From assembly GCF_016786355.1 (NCBI RefSeq), contig NZ_JADWYX010000011.1:53190-117189 (forward strand): a DNA stretch of 64,000 bases. The letters run 5' to 3'. Position numbers and translations under genes: made by a program. The DNA comes from Frankia sp. AgB1.9. Its GTDB lineage: Bacteria; Actinomycetota; Actinomycetes; Frankiales; Frankiaceae. Below, in pieces: positions 7,896-16,322 of the stretch; the first letter of the stretch is position 1, and each line of letters begins with the position of its first letter. The notes beneath the pieces were generated by a model. The model was given only the letters and a program-made list of their open reading frames with translations. It was not told the origin of the DNA and did not search any database.

Positions 7896-8216
7896 GTCCC
7901 GGAGATCACCAAATCCGAGTCGGATTGAAACGTCAGCCAGCCACCGAGCACCGGCCCGCCGGCAATGCAGTCCAGAGATCACCAAATCCGAGTCGGATTG
8001 AAACACGCTGGGATTCCGTGAGAGCGTCGGGGTCGACAGTGAAGTCCCAGAGATCACCAAATCCGAGTCGGATTGAAACTCGACCGATCTTCAAGAAAAA
8101 GGTAGTTGTCGGTCCCAGAGATCAACAGATCCGAGTCGGGTTGAGACCTCGAAGTAGACGTGCCGCTCTTCCGCTGTGGTCCGCACCAGATCGCATATTG
8201 CAAGGCGGATGGAAAC
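7896..8216 (+). CRISPR. CRISPR array 2, 4 repeats plus one degenerate copy
   Basis: Same repeat as array 1. Copies start at 7896 (one change, GTCCCGG), 7970 (35 bases, one C missing), 8044 (consensus) and 8112 (degenerate, ATCAACAG and GGGTTGAGAC). A weak fifth copy at 8179-8216 begins GTCCGCACCAGATC and ends GGCGGATGGAAAC. Spacers are 38, 39 and 32 bases, and 31 if the fifth copy counts. Increasing repeat decay away from the leader indicates an old or inactive array with the same orientation as array 1. Confidence 0.92.
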
Positions 8217-8288
8217 ACCTGGGCGGTCGCGATCACTGGCAGTTTCGGGGCCTGATCCAGGAATCACGTACTTCGGGGGCGAACAGGG

Positions 8289-8330
8289 GACGGGCACCCA
8301 GCCGCGCTTTGGCGCGGCCAGGTGCCCGTC
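8289..8330 (-). terminator. Strong hairpin downstream of the lipoprotein gene
   Basis: Perfect 10-bp stem GACGGGCACC (8289-8298) with GGTGCCCGTC (8321-8330), plus an inner stem CCGCGC/GCGCGG around a TTTG loop. It lies 20 bases beyond the stop of the minus-strand lipoprotein gene at 8350 and separates it from CRISPR array 2. A Rho-independent-type terminator is likely. Confidence 0.7.
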
Positions 8331-8349
8331 TGGGGAGGCCTGGTTTCGG

Positions 8350-10068
8350 TCAGCAGGTACCGGCGACAGCGTTGGCGTGGCCGGTGTAGACCCAGGCGTC
8401 GGAGAGGTAGCCGGGGGTGCCGTTGTAGGTCGTGTGGTCCCAGAGCGTGGTCGCGCCGTAAGGACCGGTCACCGAGTCGCCTTGCGCGGTGCAGTCGATC
8501 GAGAGCACGGTGTCCTTGGGCACGCAGCCAACAAGGCCCGTGTTCCCGTTGGGTCCGGAGCGCAGGTTCAGGCACGGGTCGATCAGGACTCGGCCGCTGC
8601 CCGCGGGCACCGGCTGCTGGGCGGTCGACGTCGGCTGCGTCGGTGGCGGGTTCGTTGTCGTGGACGTCGCGCGGACACCGAATCCGTAGTCGAGGCCGGC
8701 CACGGGACTGATGACCTTCGTGTCGACGTACAGGTCCAGCAGCCGCCACTCGACGTCGTAGGCCTTCAGGAACCTGCCGACCAGGGACGCCGTCTTGATC
8801 GCCTCCAGGCTCGCGCCAACCTTGGCGACGCGCGCCTGGTCGAGGAGCCCTGACCTCACGGCAGCGAAGTACGCCTTCTCGAGGCAGTCGGCGGCGTCGA
8901 TCAGTTTCTCGTGCAGTGCTTTCGGACTGCCCAGGGTGTCGGCGGCGACGGTCATCGCCGCGTAGGTGGCGCACTCGCTCTGGAGCGGCCCGGCGAGCGA
9001 CGCGCCGGCGTCCTCGACCAGGTCGCCCGCGGTCGTGTACGCCAGGTCGGTCAGCAGCGTCGCCCCGGTGACGGACGCGGGAAACGTCACGTACTGGCCG
9101 GCCGTGACCTGCGGGATGCCGACCGACGCGCGCCCCAGCGGGGGCAGGTAGAGGCCCTTGCCGCCGGCGAGCAGCGCGTCCATCAGCTTGTTGCGCGCCT
9201 GCTCCAGCGGCGTGCCGCCGTCCTCGTGCCAGCCCCATTTCACCGCTGACCCGTACCGGAGCACCATGCCGTACGGCCGGTTGTTCACCAGCTCGACGTC
9301 GAGGACGCCGTTCTGGCCCTGGGCGCAGCTCCGGATCTCCAGGGCCGGGTCGTTGCTGACCCCGACCGTGCTCGCGACCCAGGACGGCACCCCTTCACCG
9401 CGGTCGCAGCTGGCCTGCCCGGCCCGCTTGTCGACGAGCTGGCCTACTGCCTGGTTCACCGTGGCGCCGAGCGCGGCCCAGTCCCAGGTCCACGGCTGCC
9501 ACCAGGAGAAATGGGTGGTCACCGCGCTGACCAGGCCGTCATGAACCGAGACCTGAACCGGCACCCACTGCCGGGAGGCCTCGTCATACGTCGCGATCCC
9601 GACCACGTCGGGGTTGGCGGCGGCAGCCGCGCGCAGGCTGTCCGGGAGCGGGAAGTCGAGCGTCGCGCCCGAGCCTAGGTCGCTGCCGGTCAGCGTGAGC
9701 TTCACCGGGGTCGCGAGGCTGCGCCGGTCGTCCAGGTTCGGTGGCGGGCTATCGGTCGCGACGGTGAGCTGGCTACCGCTCACCGGAGCGTCCGCGAACA
9801 CGACCCGCGCACCGCCGCCCAGATCGACGACCTTCGCGGCCGGCCGCGTCCCCGCAGCGATCGAGATCGGCGCCTCGGGTGCCGGGGCCGCGTTCTGATG
9901 CTTGCCCAGCACTCCGCAGGCGGTCACCCCCGAGGTCAGCAGCGCGGCGGCGACGAAGACGACGAAGGGCGAGCCGTGGACAGGACGTGGATTCGTCCGC
10001 GAGCACCGACCGTGGACGCCGAGTTTCCCCAGGTCGCAGCGATGTCGATCTACGTTAGCCAAGATCAC
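8350..10068 (-). CDS. Secreted lipoprotein with C-terminal SH3b-like domain
   Basis: A 572-residue exported protein. The N-terminus has a hydrophobic stretch (FVVFVAAALLTSGVTAC) ending in a lipobox-like TAC, so Cys51 would be lipid-modified. A GTG start at 10068 gives an unusually long n-region, and TTG 10062 is the only other usable start. The middle (~70-440) is a large extracellular region of unknown function with several Cys and Trp residues. A Thr/Pro linker (NPPPTQPTSTAQQPVP) leads to a final ~75-residue bacterial SH3-like domain (LNLRSGPNGNTGLVGCVP, DHTTYNGTPGYLSDAWVY), typical of cell-wall binding. The 5' end directly abuts an acyl-CoA dehydrogenase remnant, so the natural promoter or start may have been rearranged. 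Confidence 0.65.
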   Translation of the reverse strand: MILANVDRHRCDLGKLGVHGRCSRTNPRPVHGSPFVVFVAAALLTSGVTACGVLGKHQNAAPAPEAPISIAAGTRPAAKVVDLGGGARVVFADAPVSGSQLTVATDSPPPNLDDRRSLATPVKLTLTGSDLGSGATLDFPLPDSLRAAAAANPDVVGIATYDEASRQWVPVQVSVHDGLVSAVTTHFSWWQPWTWDWAALGATVNQAVGQLVDKRAGQASCDRGEGVPSWVASTVGVSNDPALEIRSCAQGQNGVLDVELVNNRPYGMVLRYGSAVKWGWHEDGGTPLEQARNKLMDALLAGGKGLYLPPLGRASVGIPQVTAGQYVTFPASVTGATLLTDLAYTTAGDLVEDAGASLAGPLQSECATYAAMTVAADTLGSPKALHEKLIDAADCLEKAYFAAVRSGLLDQARVAKVGASLEAIKTASLVGRFLKAYDVEWRLLDLYVDTKVISPVAGLDYGFGVRATSTTTNPPPTQPTSTAQQPVPAGSGRVLIDPCLNLRSGPNGNTGLVGCVPKDTVLSIDCTAQGDSVTGPYGATTLWDHTTYNGTPGYLSDAWVYTGHANAVAGTC

Positions 10069-10135
10069 CCAGATCTACGAGGGCACCAACCAGATCCAGA
10101 GAGTGGTCATGTCCCGTCAGCTCCTGAAGGGCTGA
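10061..10135 (+). pseudogene. Acyl-CoA dehydrogenase, C-terminal remnant
   Basis: The plus strand reads KITQIYEGTNQIQRVVMSRQ, then LLKG and a TGA stop at 10133-10135. This is the diagnostic C-terminus of acyl-CoA dehydrogenases, including the YEGTNQIQR helix. Nothing upstream in this frame resembles the rest of the enzyme; the sequence before 10058 is the 5' end of the opposing lipoprotein gene. Only about 24 codons survive, and the left end marks a recombination breakpoint. Confidence 0.85.
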
Positions 10136-10522
10136 CCTGCCTGCTGTTTCTGCTGGTCAGGGGAAGGTGGCCGCGGACCACCACGGTCGTCGACACGCCG
10201 TTCGAAGGGTTCGGCAAAGAGCGGCCTGTCGGCTTCGCCGGGAACTGGACGAGATCGGCGAGCCCACGACGCCGAGCTTCCCGCAGGCCCTGCTCGTGCC
10301 GCCAGGCCATGAGGATGTCTGAGAAGGGCCAGGTCGGGTAGCTCGTACGCGAGCCGAGAAGATGTCGCCTTCTGTGCCGGTCTCCGGTATCAGACTCGCC
10401 CACTGCGGTCACACATAGTCGCGACGTCGGCACGTGTTGCGACGAGTCGATCGTGGCGCCGCCCTGGAGAGGGGTGAGCTGCGCCGGCCGGTGGAGGCGG
10501 CGAGCGCTGGGGGGAGTATTCC
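10136..10522. other. 387-bp gap, no supported gene
   Basis: A 141-codon minus-strand frame spans most of it (start 10532), but its third-position GC is poor and I recognise no domain. The last 100 bases hold the promoter region of the FAD oxidase, ending in a GGGGGGAG ribosome site before ATG 10523. The rest may be decayed DNA next to the acyl-CoA dehydrogenase remnant. Confidence 0.4.
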
Positions 10523-11959
10523 ATGTCGGCACAGGTGCTCACGCTGGAAGGCGAGCGGCAGACCCTCTCGGACGAGACCGTCGAGGAGATCCGCGCGATC
10601 TTCCGCGGGGCGGTTCTGACCGCGGGCGACGTCGGGTACGACGAGGCGCGGATCATCCAGAACGCCATGCTCGACCGCAGACCAGGTCTCATCGTCCGGT
10701 GCACCGGGACCGCCGACGTCGTTGACGCCGTCAAGATGGCCACGGAGCGGAACCTTCTCGTCGCCGTCCGGGGCGGCGGCCACAGCATCGCCGGGAGCTG
10801 CACGGCCGACGACGCTCTGATGATCGACCTTTCGGTGATGCGGGGTGTCTGGGTGGACCCGGAACGGCGGCGTGTGCGGGTTGCGGGTGGTGCGACCTGG
10901 GGCGACGTCGACCGTGAGACGCAGTTGCATGGGCTCGCGGTACCTGGCGGGGTCGTGTCGACCACGGGTGTGGCTGGCCTGACGCTCGGGGGAGGAATCG
11001 GCTGGCTGCACCGCAAGTACGGGTTGGCGTGCGATGCGCTGCGTGCGGCCGATGTCGTGACAGTCCGCGGCGACATTGTTCGGTGCAGCGCGTCCGAGCA
11101 CGAGGACCTGTTCTGGGCGCTACGTGGCGGCGGCGGCAACTTCGGCGTGGTGGTGTCCTTTGAGTTCGAGGCCTACCCGCTCGGTCCTGTCGTCTGGAAC
11201 GGCATGGTCGTCTACCCGATTGACGCCGCCGCCGAAGTACTCCCGCGCTGGCGAGACTGGACGTCCACCGTCCCCGACGAAGTCACCAGCCGCGCCATGT
11301 TCTGGACGTTGCCAGCGGTGCCGGCGTTTCCGCCCTCCGTTCACAACCGCGACGTGTTCATTTTGGCTGGCTTGTACGCGGGTGACCCGGACGAGGGCCG
11401 ACGGGCGTGTAGGGAGTTGGGCGAGTTCGGCAGGCCGCTCGCCGACCTGAGCCAGGCCCTGTCGTATCGGACGGCGCAGTCCGCCCTCGACCCCCTCTTC
11501 CCGAAGGGTGAGCTGCAGAGCTACTGGAAGTCCGTCTATCTGGACCGACTGGACGAGGAAGCGACCGGGTTCGTGGTCCGCGTCGGCCAGGACCGCCCGT
11601 CCCCGAAGACCTTGGTGCACGCGCCGCTCATGGGCGGCGCCATGTCGCGGGTCGGGGCGACGGAAACCGCGTTCGGCGATCGCGGGGCCCGATACATACT
11701 GAGCCTCGACGGAAACTGGCTGGACCCAGCCGACAACGACGTGAACATCCGCTGGGTGCGCGATGCCTACCATGAGGCCGTCACACTGCGGGCCGCGTCA
11801 GGCACCTACCTCAACTTCGGCGGCGACGCCGATCTCGATGACAACGACCGGGTGCTGGCCTGGGGACGCAACGTCGAACGCCTTCGCCAAGTCAAGCGCA
11901 GCTACGACCCGGAAAACCGCTTCCGGCTCAACCCCAACATTCCCCCCGCCGAAAACTGA
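10523..11959 (+). CDS. FAD-dependent oxidoreductase, berberine-bridge type
   Basis: A 478-residue flavoprotein oxidase. The N-terminal PCMH-type FAD domain is clear: LIVRCTGTADVVDAVKMA, RGGGHSIAG with His87 as the likely 8-alpha-histidyl FAD link, then GVAGLTLGGGIGWLHRKYGL and GGGGNFGVV. The C-terminal BBE segment, YLNFGGDADLDDNDRVLAWG then YDPENRFRLNPNI, is complete. The second covalent attachment cysteine of bicovalent BBE enzymes is absent (VVSTTGVAG), so single attachment is expected. ATG 10523 has a good ribosome site 7 bases upstream. It stands alone, so the substrate cannot be inferred; related enzymes oxidise sugars, alcohols or secondary metabolites. Confidence 0.9.
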   Translation: MSAQVLTLEGERQTLSDETVEEIRAIFRGAVLTAGDVGYDEARIIQNAMLDRRPGLIVRCTGTADVVDAVKMATERNLLVAVRGGGHSIAGSCTADDALMIDLSVMRGVWVDPERRRVRVAGGATWGDVDRETQLHGLAVPGGVVSTTGVAGLTLGGGIGWLHRKYGLACDALRAADVVTVRGDIVRCSASEHEDLFWALRGGGGNFGVVVSFEFEAYPLGPVVWNGMVVYPIDAAAEVLPRWRDWTSTVPDEVTSRAMFWTLPAVPAFPPSVHNRDVFILAGLYAGDPDEGRRACRELGEFGRPLADLSQALSYRTAQSALDPLFPKGELQSYWKSVYLDRLDEEATGFVVRVGQDRPSPKTLVHAPLMGGAMSRVGATETAFGDRGARYILSLDGNWLDPADNDVNIRWVRDAYHEAVTLRAASGTYLNFGGDADLDDNDRVLAWGRNVERLRQVKRSYDPENRFRLNPNIPPAEN

Positions 11960-11963
11960 GCCC

Positions 11964-11981
11964 AGGCGACGAGGATCGCCT
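11964..11981 (+). terminator. Short hairpin after the FAD oxidase
   Basis: Stem AGGCGA/TCGCCT with a 6-base loop, starting 4 bases after the stop codon. The stem is short, so this is a weak terminator candidate between two same-strand genes. Confidence 0.3.
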
Positions 11982-12046
11982 CGATTTCCTGGACCGGCGC
12001 GCGTCGGGTGCCGGCGGTCATCTGAGGAGGAGGCTAATGTCCCGGT

Positions 12047-13297
12047 ATGCGCGCTAGGGCCGGCGGTTCGTGGGTGGCAGTTGGACTGCTTGTCCCCGTG
12101 CTCTGTCTCGGGGCGGGGTGCGCGGCGGGTGGCGGCAGCGCTGGTGGGACCGCCGTCCCGTCCAAGGCGGCCACGGTGCCGGCTTCGACCACCGCGTTGC
12201 CGCCTGGTGCGGCTTCGGCTCTGCCCACGTCGATGGGCCCGTCGCCGAGCCTGTCCGTGTCGCCCAGCGCTACTCACCTGCCCGGTGCCTCCGCCTCGAC
12301 TCAGCCCGGCGCCGCCCCCGGCGGAAATCTGGTCGCTGGCAACCCAGCGGGGAGGGCGGCGGTCCCGGCCACGGCGGCGACCGTCGACACCTCGCACCCG
12401 ACCCGGGTCGTCGGTAGCGGTACGCCGGCGAGCTGCACCTCGGCCGCCGTGGTGGCCGCCGTCGCGGCCGGCGGGGTCATCACCTTCAGCTGCGGCCCGA
12501 ATCCGGTCACCATCACGATGACCGCCACCGCCAGAGTGGTGAACGCGGCCGCTCCCCAGGTGGTCATCGACGGCGGCGGTCTGGTGACTCTCAATGGGGC
12601 AGGCCGCCATCGCATTCTTTACATGGACACCTGCGACAAGGCTCAGGGCTGGACCACCTCGCACTGCGACGACCAGGAAACGCCGAGCCTGACCGTGCAG
12701 AACCTGACCTTCGCGAACGGCAACTCGACCGGCGACACGGCCGAGGGCGGCGGTGGTGGCGCGATCCTGGTGCGCGGCGGCCAGTTCAAGATCGTGCATT
12801 CGGCGTTCGTCGCCAATACCTGCGACTCGACCGGCCCCGACCTCGGCGGCGCCGCGGTTCGGGTACTCGACCAGTACCAGGACCGGCCCGTGTACGTCGT
12901 CAGCAGCACCTTCACCGGGGGTTCGTGTTCGAACGGCGGCGCGCTGAGCAGCATCGGCGTCTCCTGGACGGTGCTCAACAGCGTCTTCCGGAACAACAAG
13001 GCCATCGGGCGCGGCGCGAACCCGGCGAGTTCCGGCACCCCCGGCGGCGGCAGCGGTGGCGCCATCTACAACGACGGCAACCAGATGGCGCTGCGGATCG
13101 CGGGCAGCATCATCGAGAACAACAGCGCGGTCGAGGGCGGCGGCGGCGTCTTCTTCGTCAGCAACAACAAGACCGGAACCCTCGTGATCGAGAACTCGAC
13201 CCTGCGCGGCAACCCGAGCGCCGGCTTCGAGACCAGCCCGGGCATCTACTTCAACAGCTCGGGCAAACCATCCGTCACCGGCTCGACGATCTCCTGA
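12047..13297 (+). CDS. Secreted beta-helix lipoprotein
   Basis: A 416-residue exported protein. The N-terminus MRARAGGSWVAVGLLVPVLC with a lipobox-like LGAGC predicts lipidation at Cys25. A Ser/Pro/Thr/Ala-rich linker (~27-125) crosses the wall region. From ~130 on, repeated short strands with Asn/Gly turns (FSCGPNPVTITMTATARVVN, NLTFANGNSTGDTAEGGGGG, SSTFTGGSCSNGGALSSIGV, SIIENNSAVEGGGGVFFVSN) are typical of right-handed parallel beta-helix proteins of the pectate-lyase-like fold. Catalytic residues are not evident, so adhesion or polysaccharide binding is as likely as lyase activity. A GGAGGAGG tract lies about 15 bases before ATG 12047. Confidence 0.75.
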   Translation: MRARAGGSWVAVGLLVPVLCLGAGCAAGGGSAGGTAVPSKAATVPASTTALPPGAASALPTSMGPSPSLSVSPSATHLPGASASTQPGAAPGGNLVAGNPAGRAAVPATAATVDTSHPTRVVGSGTPASCTSAAVVAAVAAGGVITFSCGPNPVTITMTATARVVNAAAPQVVIDGGGLVTLNGAGRHRILYMDTCDKAQGWTTSHCDDQETPSLTVQNLTFANGNSTGDTAEGGGGGAILVRGGQFKIVHSAFVANTCDSTGPDLGGAAVRVLDQYQDRPVYVVSSTFTGGSCSNGGALSSIGVSWTVLNSVFRNNKAIGRGANPASSGTPGGGSGGAIYNDGNQMALRIAGSIIENNSAVEGGGGVFFVSNNKTGTLVIENSTLRGNPSAGFETSPGIYFNSSGKPSVTGSTIS

Positions 13298-13331
13298 CAC
13301 CGGCGCCGACGGGCGCGCGACCGCCGGCTCA

Positions 13332-13610
13332 CTACGGACCAGTTGTCGGTGACTCGTCAGGTCGCTCGGCCTTCCATCCCCGGAAGGCGGTGAGCAGTTT
13401 GTCGCGCATGTCCGGTCGCAGCTCGCCCTGCTGGAGCGTGCCGGCCAGCCGGACGGTGTCACGCATCTGCTCGACGTAGGCGTCACAGCCGTCGCACAGC
13501 TCGAGGTGTTCGGTGAACCGTCGGTGGGTGTCCGCGTCCAGCGCTCCTTCGAGGTAGTCGGTGACGATCTCGACGAGCTCGTCGCAGTCGATCTCCAGGC
13601 CGCGGGTCAT
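13332..13610 (-). CDS. Zinc-binding anti-sigma factor
   Basis: A 92-residue protein with the zinc-finger anti-sigma signature HxxxCxxC: His35, Cys39 and Cys42 in RRFTEHLELCDGCDAYV. It is the short soluble form without a membrane segment. Its ATG overlaps the TGA of the sigma gene upstream (ATGA at 13607-13610), so the pair is coupled and this protein should hold that sigma factor inactive. It is about 80% identical over the first 80 residues to the second copy at 21535-21798. Confidence 0.88.
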   Translation of the reverse strand: MTRGLEIDCDELVEIVTDYLEGALDADTHRRFTEHLELCDGCDAYVEQMRDTVRLAGTLQQGELRPDMRDKLLTAFRGWKAERPDESPTTGP

Positions 13611-14272
13611 GCCTGTGCCTCGTTCATGTAGTCCTCCAGCACCTGCCGCAGCCTGGCCCGCCCGCGGTGCAGCAGCACTCGCTGGTTGCCTGGCTCGATG
13701 TCGAGCAGCGCGCAGACCTCGTCGGCGTCCAGCCCCTGTACGTCGCGCAGGTGCACGACGGTGCGCTGCCGGGGCGGCAGTGCGTCGAGGGCGGCGCGCA
13801 GCCGGGTGCGGACCTCGTGCGACAGCAGGGCCGGCTCGGGCAGATCCCAGGCCCGCGGCGCGGTCGCCCAGTGACCAGGCCACTCGTCGCCAGGTGGGCG
13901 GAACCGGCTGGGGTCGACCGTCGGGCCGGTCTCATCCTCGGGGAAGGCACTGCTGAACGGGACGCTGCGGCGCTCGCGCACGCCCCGGCTCCGGGCGATA
14001 TTGAGCAGGATGGCGAACACCCAGGTTCGTAGGCTGGACCGGCCCTCGAACCGGTCGAGGCCGGTCAGCACGGCCAGCCACGTCTCCTGCACGACCTCCT
14101 CGGCCACGGTCCGGCTGGGCACATGGCCCGCCGCGACCGCCAGCATCGCCGGTGCCATCCGGTCGACCAGGTCCGCGAAGGCCGCCTCGTCGCCGGACCG
14201 CAGCGCCTGAACGACGCGGGCGTCCTCGGTGCTCGGAGCCGAGCTGGCCGGCGCAGTCCCTCGAACCTCCAC
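13607..14272 (-). CDS. ECF-type RNA polymerase sigma factor
   Basis: A 221-residue sigma-70-like factor. Region 2 is seen as DEAAFADLVDRMAPAMLAVA and AEEVVQETWLAVLTGLDRFE, followed by RSSLRTWVFAILLNIARSRG. Region 4 is LDALPPRQRTVVHLRDVQGL then DADEVCALLDIEPGNQRVLL. I chose GTG 14272; the frame stays open further upstream but with shadow-like composition. It is divergent from the Rieske operon at 14479, and the shared 206-bp region holds a GTGTAACG motif that also occurs before the second anti-sigma locus. It probably autoregulates and drives that operon. Confidence 0.88.
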   Translation of the reverse strand: MEVRGTAPASSAPSTEDARVVQALRSGDEAAFADLVDRMAPAMLAVAAGHVPSRTVAEEVVQETWLAVLTGLDRFEGRSSLRTWVFAILLNIARSRGVRERRSVPFSSAFPEDETGPTVDPSRFRPPGDEWPGHWATAPRAWDLPEPALLSHEVRTRLRAALDALPPRQRTVVHLRDVQGLDADEVCALLDIEPGNQRVLLHRGRARLRQVLEDYMNEAQA

Positions 14273-14411
14273 GAAACGGAACCTAGGGGGCGCCGGGCCG
14301 CACCACAATCTCCCGCGCCCACCGAGCCGAGCGAGATTGTGGCGCGGCCACGGGCGACGCCAGCCGGCGCTGCCTCGCGACGGTCGTTCGCGCGACGTTG
14401 TGTGGGGGTCC

Positions 14412-14452
14412 GTGTAACGCCTGGCCTTCTGTGGCGACTGTGCTGGCGTCCG
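14412..14452 (+). promoter_or_regulatory. Candidate ECF promoter of the Rieske operon
   Basis: GTGTAACG at 14412-14419, with GGCGTCC 21-27 bases further on and the ATG of the Rieske-FMN gene 27 bases after that. The same elements with near-identical spacing occur at 21904-21944. The AAC core at the -35 position with CGAC 16 bases downstream resembles ECF promoters. The assignment is by comparison of the two copies only. Confidence 0.4.
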
Positions 14453-14478
14453 AGTAGCGCGGTGACGGGGAGGCCCGG

Positions 14479-16233
14479 ATGACGGGTGTGGAGATGGTCG
14501 TCGAAGCGGCGGCGGTCGACGAGGCCGCGGGCGGTGCGCCGTGGGAGATCGTGGTTGCCGACTGGGCGGCGCTGCCGGCGCGGGAGCCCGTCCGGGCGGT
14601 GGTGGACGGCCTCGACCTGGTGGTGGTGCGTCTGCGCCCGGATGGCCCGGGGAGCGGCCCGCCAAGTGTCCTCGGCGCGGACGGCACCGACGGGCCTGAC
14701 GGTGCCCAGCTGGCCGACGAGGCCGTGGCGGTTTTCGAGGGGCGTTGCCCGCACCGCGGCGCGCTCCTGGCCGACGGCCGGATCGAGGGGCACAGCATCG
14801 TGTGCGGCGTGCACGGCTGGGACTTCCGGCTGGACACCGGGCTGAGTGACTACGACCCTTCGCAGCGGCTGCACCGCTTCCCGGCTCGGGTGCGCGCGGA
14901 CGGGATGGTAGTGGTCGACCGGCGCGAGCTGGCCGCCTACCGGGCGGTGAAACCGCAGACGGCGGTGACCGATGTGTACGCCCGGCTGTTCGTCGACCCG
15001 CACCAGGCCAGTGCGGAGGAGCCGTACGTCGGGGAGATCCATGAGCTGGCGGCGGACGGGCTGACCAGGCTGGGTCACCACGGCCGGACGGCGGCGATGG
15101 GCATACCACGGACCGAGCTGCCGAAATGGGAGGACCTGCAGATCCTCACCGCGCAGCTGTCCCGCTTTCCGCTGCTGGACGACGAACCGGTCGGCACCGA
15201 CGTGGTGATCGGGCCAGGAGCGGCGCGGCCGTTGCGGCTGGACATTCCGCTGTTCGTCTCCGACATGAGCTTCGGTGCGCTGTCCGCCGAGGCCAAACGA
15301 GCGCTGGCTACCGGCGCGGAGGCGGCCGGGACCGCGATCTGCTCGGGCGAGGGCGGGATGCTGCCGGAGGAGCAGCAGGCCTGCTCCCGATATCTCTACG
15401 AGCTGGCGTCGGCGCGGTTCGGCTGGGACGAGGCGCACCTGGCGCGGGTGCAGGCGCTGCACCTCAAGCTCGGGCAGGGCGCGAAGACCGGCACCGGCGG
15501 CCATCTGCCAGGCCACAAGGTCACCGGCCGGATCGCGCAGGTCCGCGGGCTGCCGGAGGGCCAGCCGGCGATCTCGCCGGCCCGGTTCCCGGACTGGCGC
15601 TCGCTGGATGACGCGCGCGACCTGGTGAACCGGGTGCGCGAGGTCTCCGGGGGCATCCCGGTCGGGGTGAAGATGTCCGCGCAGCACGTCGAGTCCGACC
15701 TGGACGCCGCGCTGTCGCTTGGCGTGGACTACGTGATCCTCGACGGCCGGGGTGGCGGTACCGGCGCCGCACCGACGATCTTCCGAGACAACATCAGCGT
15801 ACCGTCGATGGCGGCGCTGGCCCGGGCCCGCCGCCATCTCGACCGGGTCGGCGCGGACCAGGTCAGCCTGGTCGCGACCGGCGGGCTGCGCCGGCCAGCG
15901 GACTTCGTCAAGGCACTCGCGCTGGGCGCGGACGCCGTGGCCGTCTCGAACTCCGCGCTGCAGGCCATCGGATGCGTGGGAATGCGCGCCTGCCACACCG
16001 ACAACTGCCCGATGGGCATCGCGACCCAGAAGCCGCATCTGCGGGCCCGGCTGCCGGTCGAGCGGGCCGCCGGCCAGCTGGCCCGGTTCCTGACGTCATC
16101 CGTCGAGCTGATGGCGGTACTGGCCAGGGCATGCGGCCACCGGCACCTGTCCGGGTTCAGCGCTGAGGACCTGACGAGCTTCAAGAGGGACGTGGCCGAC
16201 CTGGTCGGAGTCGCCTACGCCGGCGTCCGCTGA
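14479..16233 (+). CDS. Rieske domain fused to FMN glutamate-synthase-like enzyme
   Basis: A 584-residue fusion. Residues ~20-140 are a Rieske ferredoxin-like domain with Cys90-Pro-His92 and Cys109-Gly-Val-His112 (EGRCPHRGALL...SIVCGVHGWDF), so a 2Fe-2S cluster is expected. Residues ~190-580 are the FMN-binding glutamate synthase domain (GltB2-like): LFVSDMSFGALSAEAKRALA, ICSGEGGMLPEEQ, GQGAKTGTGGHLPGHKV, GVKMSAQHVESDLDAA, ILDGRGGGTGAAP. The 3Fe-4S ligands are Cys499, Cys505 and Cys510 in CVGMRACHTDNCPMG. There is no amidotransferase domain, so a use other than glutamate synthesis is possible. The Rieske part may feed electrons to FMN. It is first in the operon, divergent from the sigma factor. 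Confidence 0.9.
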   Translation: MTGVEMVVEAAAVDEAAGGAPWEIVVADWAALPAREPVRAVVDGLDLVVVRLRPDGPGSGPPSVLGADGTDGPDGAQLADEAVAVFEGRCPHRGALLADGRIEGHSIVCGVHGWDFRLDTGLSDYDPSQRLHRFPARVRADGMVVVDRRELAAYRAVKPQTAVTDVYARLFVDPHQASAEEPYVGEIHELAADGLTRLGHHGRTAAMGIPRTELPKWEDLQILTAQLSRFPLLDDEPVGTDVVIGPGAARPLRLDIPLFVSDMSFGALSAEAKRALATGAEAAGTAICSGEGGMLPEEQQACSRYLYELASARFGWDEAHLARVQALHLKLGQGAKTGTGGHLPGHKVTGRIAQVRGLPEGQPAISPARFPDWRSLDDARDLVNRVREVSGGIPVGVKMSAQHVESDLDAALSLGVDYVILDGRGGGTGAAPTIFRDNISVPSMAALARARRHLDRVGADQVSLVATGGLRRPADFVKALALGADAVAVSNSALQAIGCVGMRACHTDNCPMGIATQKPHLRARLPVERAAGQLARFLTSSVELMAVLARACGHRHLSGFSAEDLTSFKRDVADLVGVAYAGVR

Positions 16234-16322
16234 CGCCCCGCCGCCGGCACCCCACGCCGCTCCGTCGCACCCTTCTCCCTCCTCCTTCTTCTTTTCCCAC
16301 ATCGCATCGAAAGGCGGCCGCG

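Noticed and set aside
10107..10532. 141-codon minus-strand gene before the FAD oxidase
   Set aside because: Weak codon bias, no domain, and it overlaps both the acyl-CoA dehydrogenase remnant and the FAD oxidase start.
14065..16038. 657-codon minus-strand frame over the Rieske-FMN gene
   Set aside because: High-GC antisense shadow. Only its last part coincides with an out-of-frame stretch of the sigma gene.
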